Shown: piece after piece, positions 63,055-64,000 of the stretch
How positions within the stretch are numbered: position 1 is the first letter of the stretch
How the letters are laid out: every line of letters begins with the position of its first letter
Assembly (NCBI RefSeq): GCF_000829455.1
Contig: NZ_JXAK01000005.1
Coordinates: 62,001-126,000, forward strand
Reading direction: 5' to 3'
Length of the DNA: 64,000 nucleotides
DNA from: Gordoniibacillus kamchatkensis
Lineage (GTDB): Bacteria; Bacillota; Bacilli; Paenibacillales; NBRC-103111
Made by a program: the position numbers and the translations under genes
Notes under the pieces: model-generated
Seen by the model: the letters and a program-made list of their open reading frames with translations, nothing else
What the model was told of the DNA's origin: nothing
Databases searched by the model: none

Positions 63055-64000
63055 TTACTGCGCTTTTGCCTGCATGCTCCGATTGTCTACGCAGAGGGTC
63101 GTGCCCGATTTAATCAGCGTCATCGTCTTGCCGCTGCAGGAAAGCGGCTTCTCCTCCTTAAAAGCGATCCCGTACGCTTTGAGCCGTTCGCGGTTGGACC
63201 AGCTGTACGTAAAATCGGCTTTCACCGGCTGGGGCACCGATTGCAGCTGCGCCAGCTGGTTGCGGAGCTGCTCGCTCCAAGCCCACTGCTTGGTCACGAA
63301 AATGCCGCTGACGAGCAGCGCGTTCACGGCAATGACGGCGGCCAGCGCGAAGCCGGCAGCGTGCACAACCCGAGAGCCGTTCAGGCAAAAGGCAAGCCAT
63401 ACGCCGACAAGCGGGATAACCCAAAACTGGGGAACATAACGCGCCCACCAAGCCGCCGGGTTAAGGAAGGCGGATACGGCCAGCACCGCAACAACCCCGA
63501 CCGCAGCCAAGGTGATGCCGGGGCGCTTGCGGAAGGCCAGCGCAAATACGATCAAGGCGAGAACCAAAGCGCCGCTGAACAAAGGCCCGAATCCCGCTAC
63601 CGCCACATCCGTTTCGGCAAAGGTCGGCAGCTCTTTGGCGGTAAAGGTGAACGGCCATTGAAATTGCGTCGGTTTTTTATCCGTACTGTTGCCCATCGGC
63701 ACGCCGAAGTAGGAGGCTGCAACTTGCTCGAAGCGGTTCATTCGCTCCAGATTGCGCGGCGTAAAGTTTTTGACGACATCGATGGCATTTTCCCCGGCAA
63801 GAGGATAAAAAGGATGCCCGTCACGCAGCGTATTGGTTACGTACGGATTGTATCCGACGATCAGCACGCCGATAATTGCTCCAATGGCGGCAACGCGAAA
63901 CAGCCGCTTCAGCGCGGCGAATTGCTCGCTCATGTAAAGGGCGATCAGCAGTCCTGCAGTCAGCACTCCCGCGTATCCGATCGCGGTGAATTTGATGTTC
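63055..64000 (-). CDS. Polytopic membrane protein, glycosyltransferase-like, 5' end outside window
   Basis: The visible part has at least six membrane helices and an extracellular loop with NPYVTNTLRDGHPFYPLAGE, a pattern of large membrane proteins of the polyprenyl-phosphate-sugar glycosyltransferase (GT39/ArnT-like) type. The frame is open through the right edge, so the N-terminal catalytic region is missing here. It lies upstream of the hydrolase-like gene, 17 bases apart, suggesting a joint role in making or modifying a surface polysaccharide. Confidence 0.6.
   Translation of the reverse strand, partial: NIKFTAIGYAGVLTAGLLIALYMSEQFAALKRLFRVAAIGAIIGVLIVGYNPYVTNTLRDGHPFYPLAGENAIDVVKNFTPRNLERMNRFEQVAASYFGVPMGNSTDKKPTQFQWPFTFTAKELPTFAETDVAVAGFGPLFSGALVLALIVFALAFRKRPGITLAAVGVVAVLAVSAFLNPAAWWARYVPQFWVIPLVGVWLAFCLNGSRVVHAAGFALAAVIAVNALLVSGIFVTKQWAWSEQLRNQLAQLQSVPQPVKADFTYSWSNRERLKAYGIAFKEEKPLSCSGKTMTLIKSGTTLCVDNRSMQAKAQ

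Overview
The window looks like chromosomal DNA of a spore-forming, GC-rich Firmicute of the Paenibacillaceae (Paenibacillus/Cohnella type). The evidence is a GerA-type germinant receptor operon, a gamma-type small acid-soluble spore protein, ytxC next to T-box-controlled thrS and thrZ, YesM/YesN-style two-component systems beside sugar ABC transporters, a SAM-I riboswitch on a met operon, liaFSR, and Shine-Dalgarno sequences of the AGGAGG type. No rRNA, tRNA, CRISPR array, intact insertion sequence or prophage was seen.

Layout. 1-6.5 kb: a broken glycerol-1-phosphate dehydrogenase gene, a DUF2161 nuclease-fold gene, a transposase fragment fused to an AraC remnant, a DMT exporter, a SnoaL-like protein and a DUF2653 cluster. 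6.5-16.5 kb: a thioredoxin-reductase-like flavoprotein, a sugar ABC importer facing its divergent YesMN-type two-component system, and a phosphodiester glycosidase family protein. 16.5-20.4 kb: a 32-codon membrane peptide gene, a large palindrome and a gerKA-KB-KC-like operon. 20.4-26.2 kb: acetyl esterase, AbrB-type regulator, rlmA, trmL, an orphan response regulator, serC and thpR. 26.2-27.4 kb: a repeat island with a low-GC phosphatase gene. 27.4-34.5 kb: a DUF1501/DUF1800 pair, a long-type glnA, aroF, DUF2062 and ispH. 34.5-45.5 kb: cell-envelope stress genes (htrA with an adjacent two-component system, liaFSR), amt, SASP and a 3D-domain protein. 45.5-51 kb: ytxC-thrS-thrZ with two T-boxes. 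51-53.2 kb: a second repeat island with small genes. 53.2-58.1 kb: metA-metI-metC-mqnC under a SAM-I riboswitch. 58.5-64 kb: a CorA-like transporter, then three secreted or membrane proteins of probable polysaccharide metabolism, the last running off the window.

Two window-wide patterns stand out. First, a dispersed intergenic hairpin repeat of about 140-175 bp (four copies near 6.4, 11.0, 38.7 and 56.9 kb) shows compensatory base changes between copies, so the pairing itself seems conserved. A second, 175-bp repeat (26.6 and 52.8 kb) and arrays of short GGAA/TTCC palindromes mark the two repeat islands. Second, at least ten otherwise well-conserved genes (among them serC, thrS, a permease and germination genes) are broken by single-base indels, most in or next to homopolymer runs; this is most simply read as sequencing error, so these genes are probably intact in the organism.
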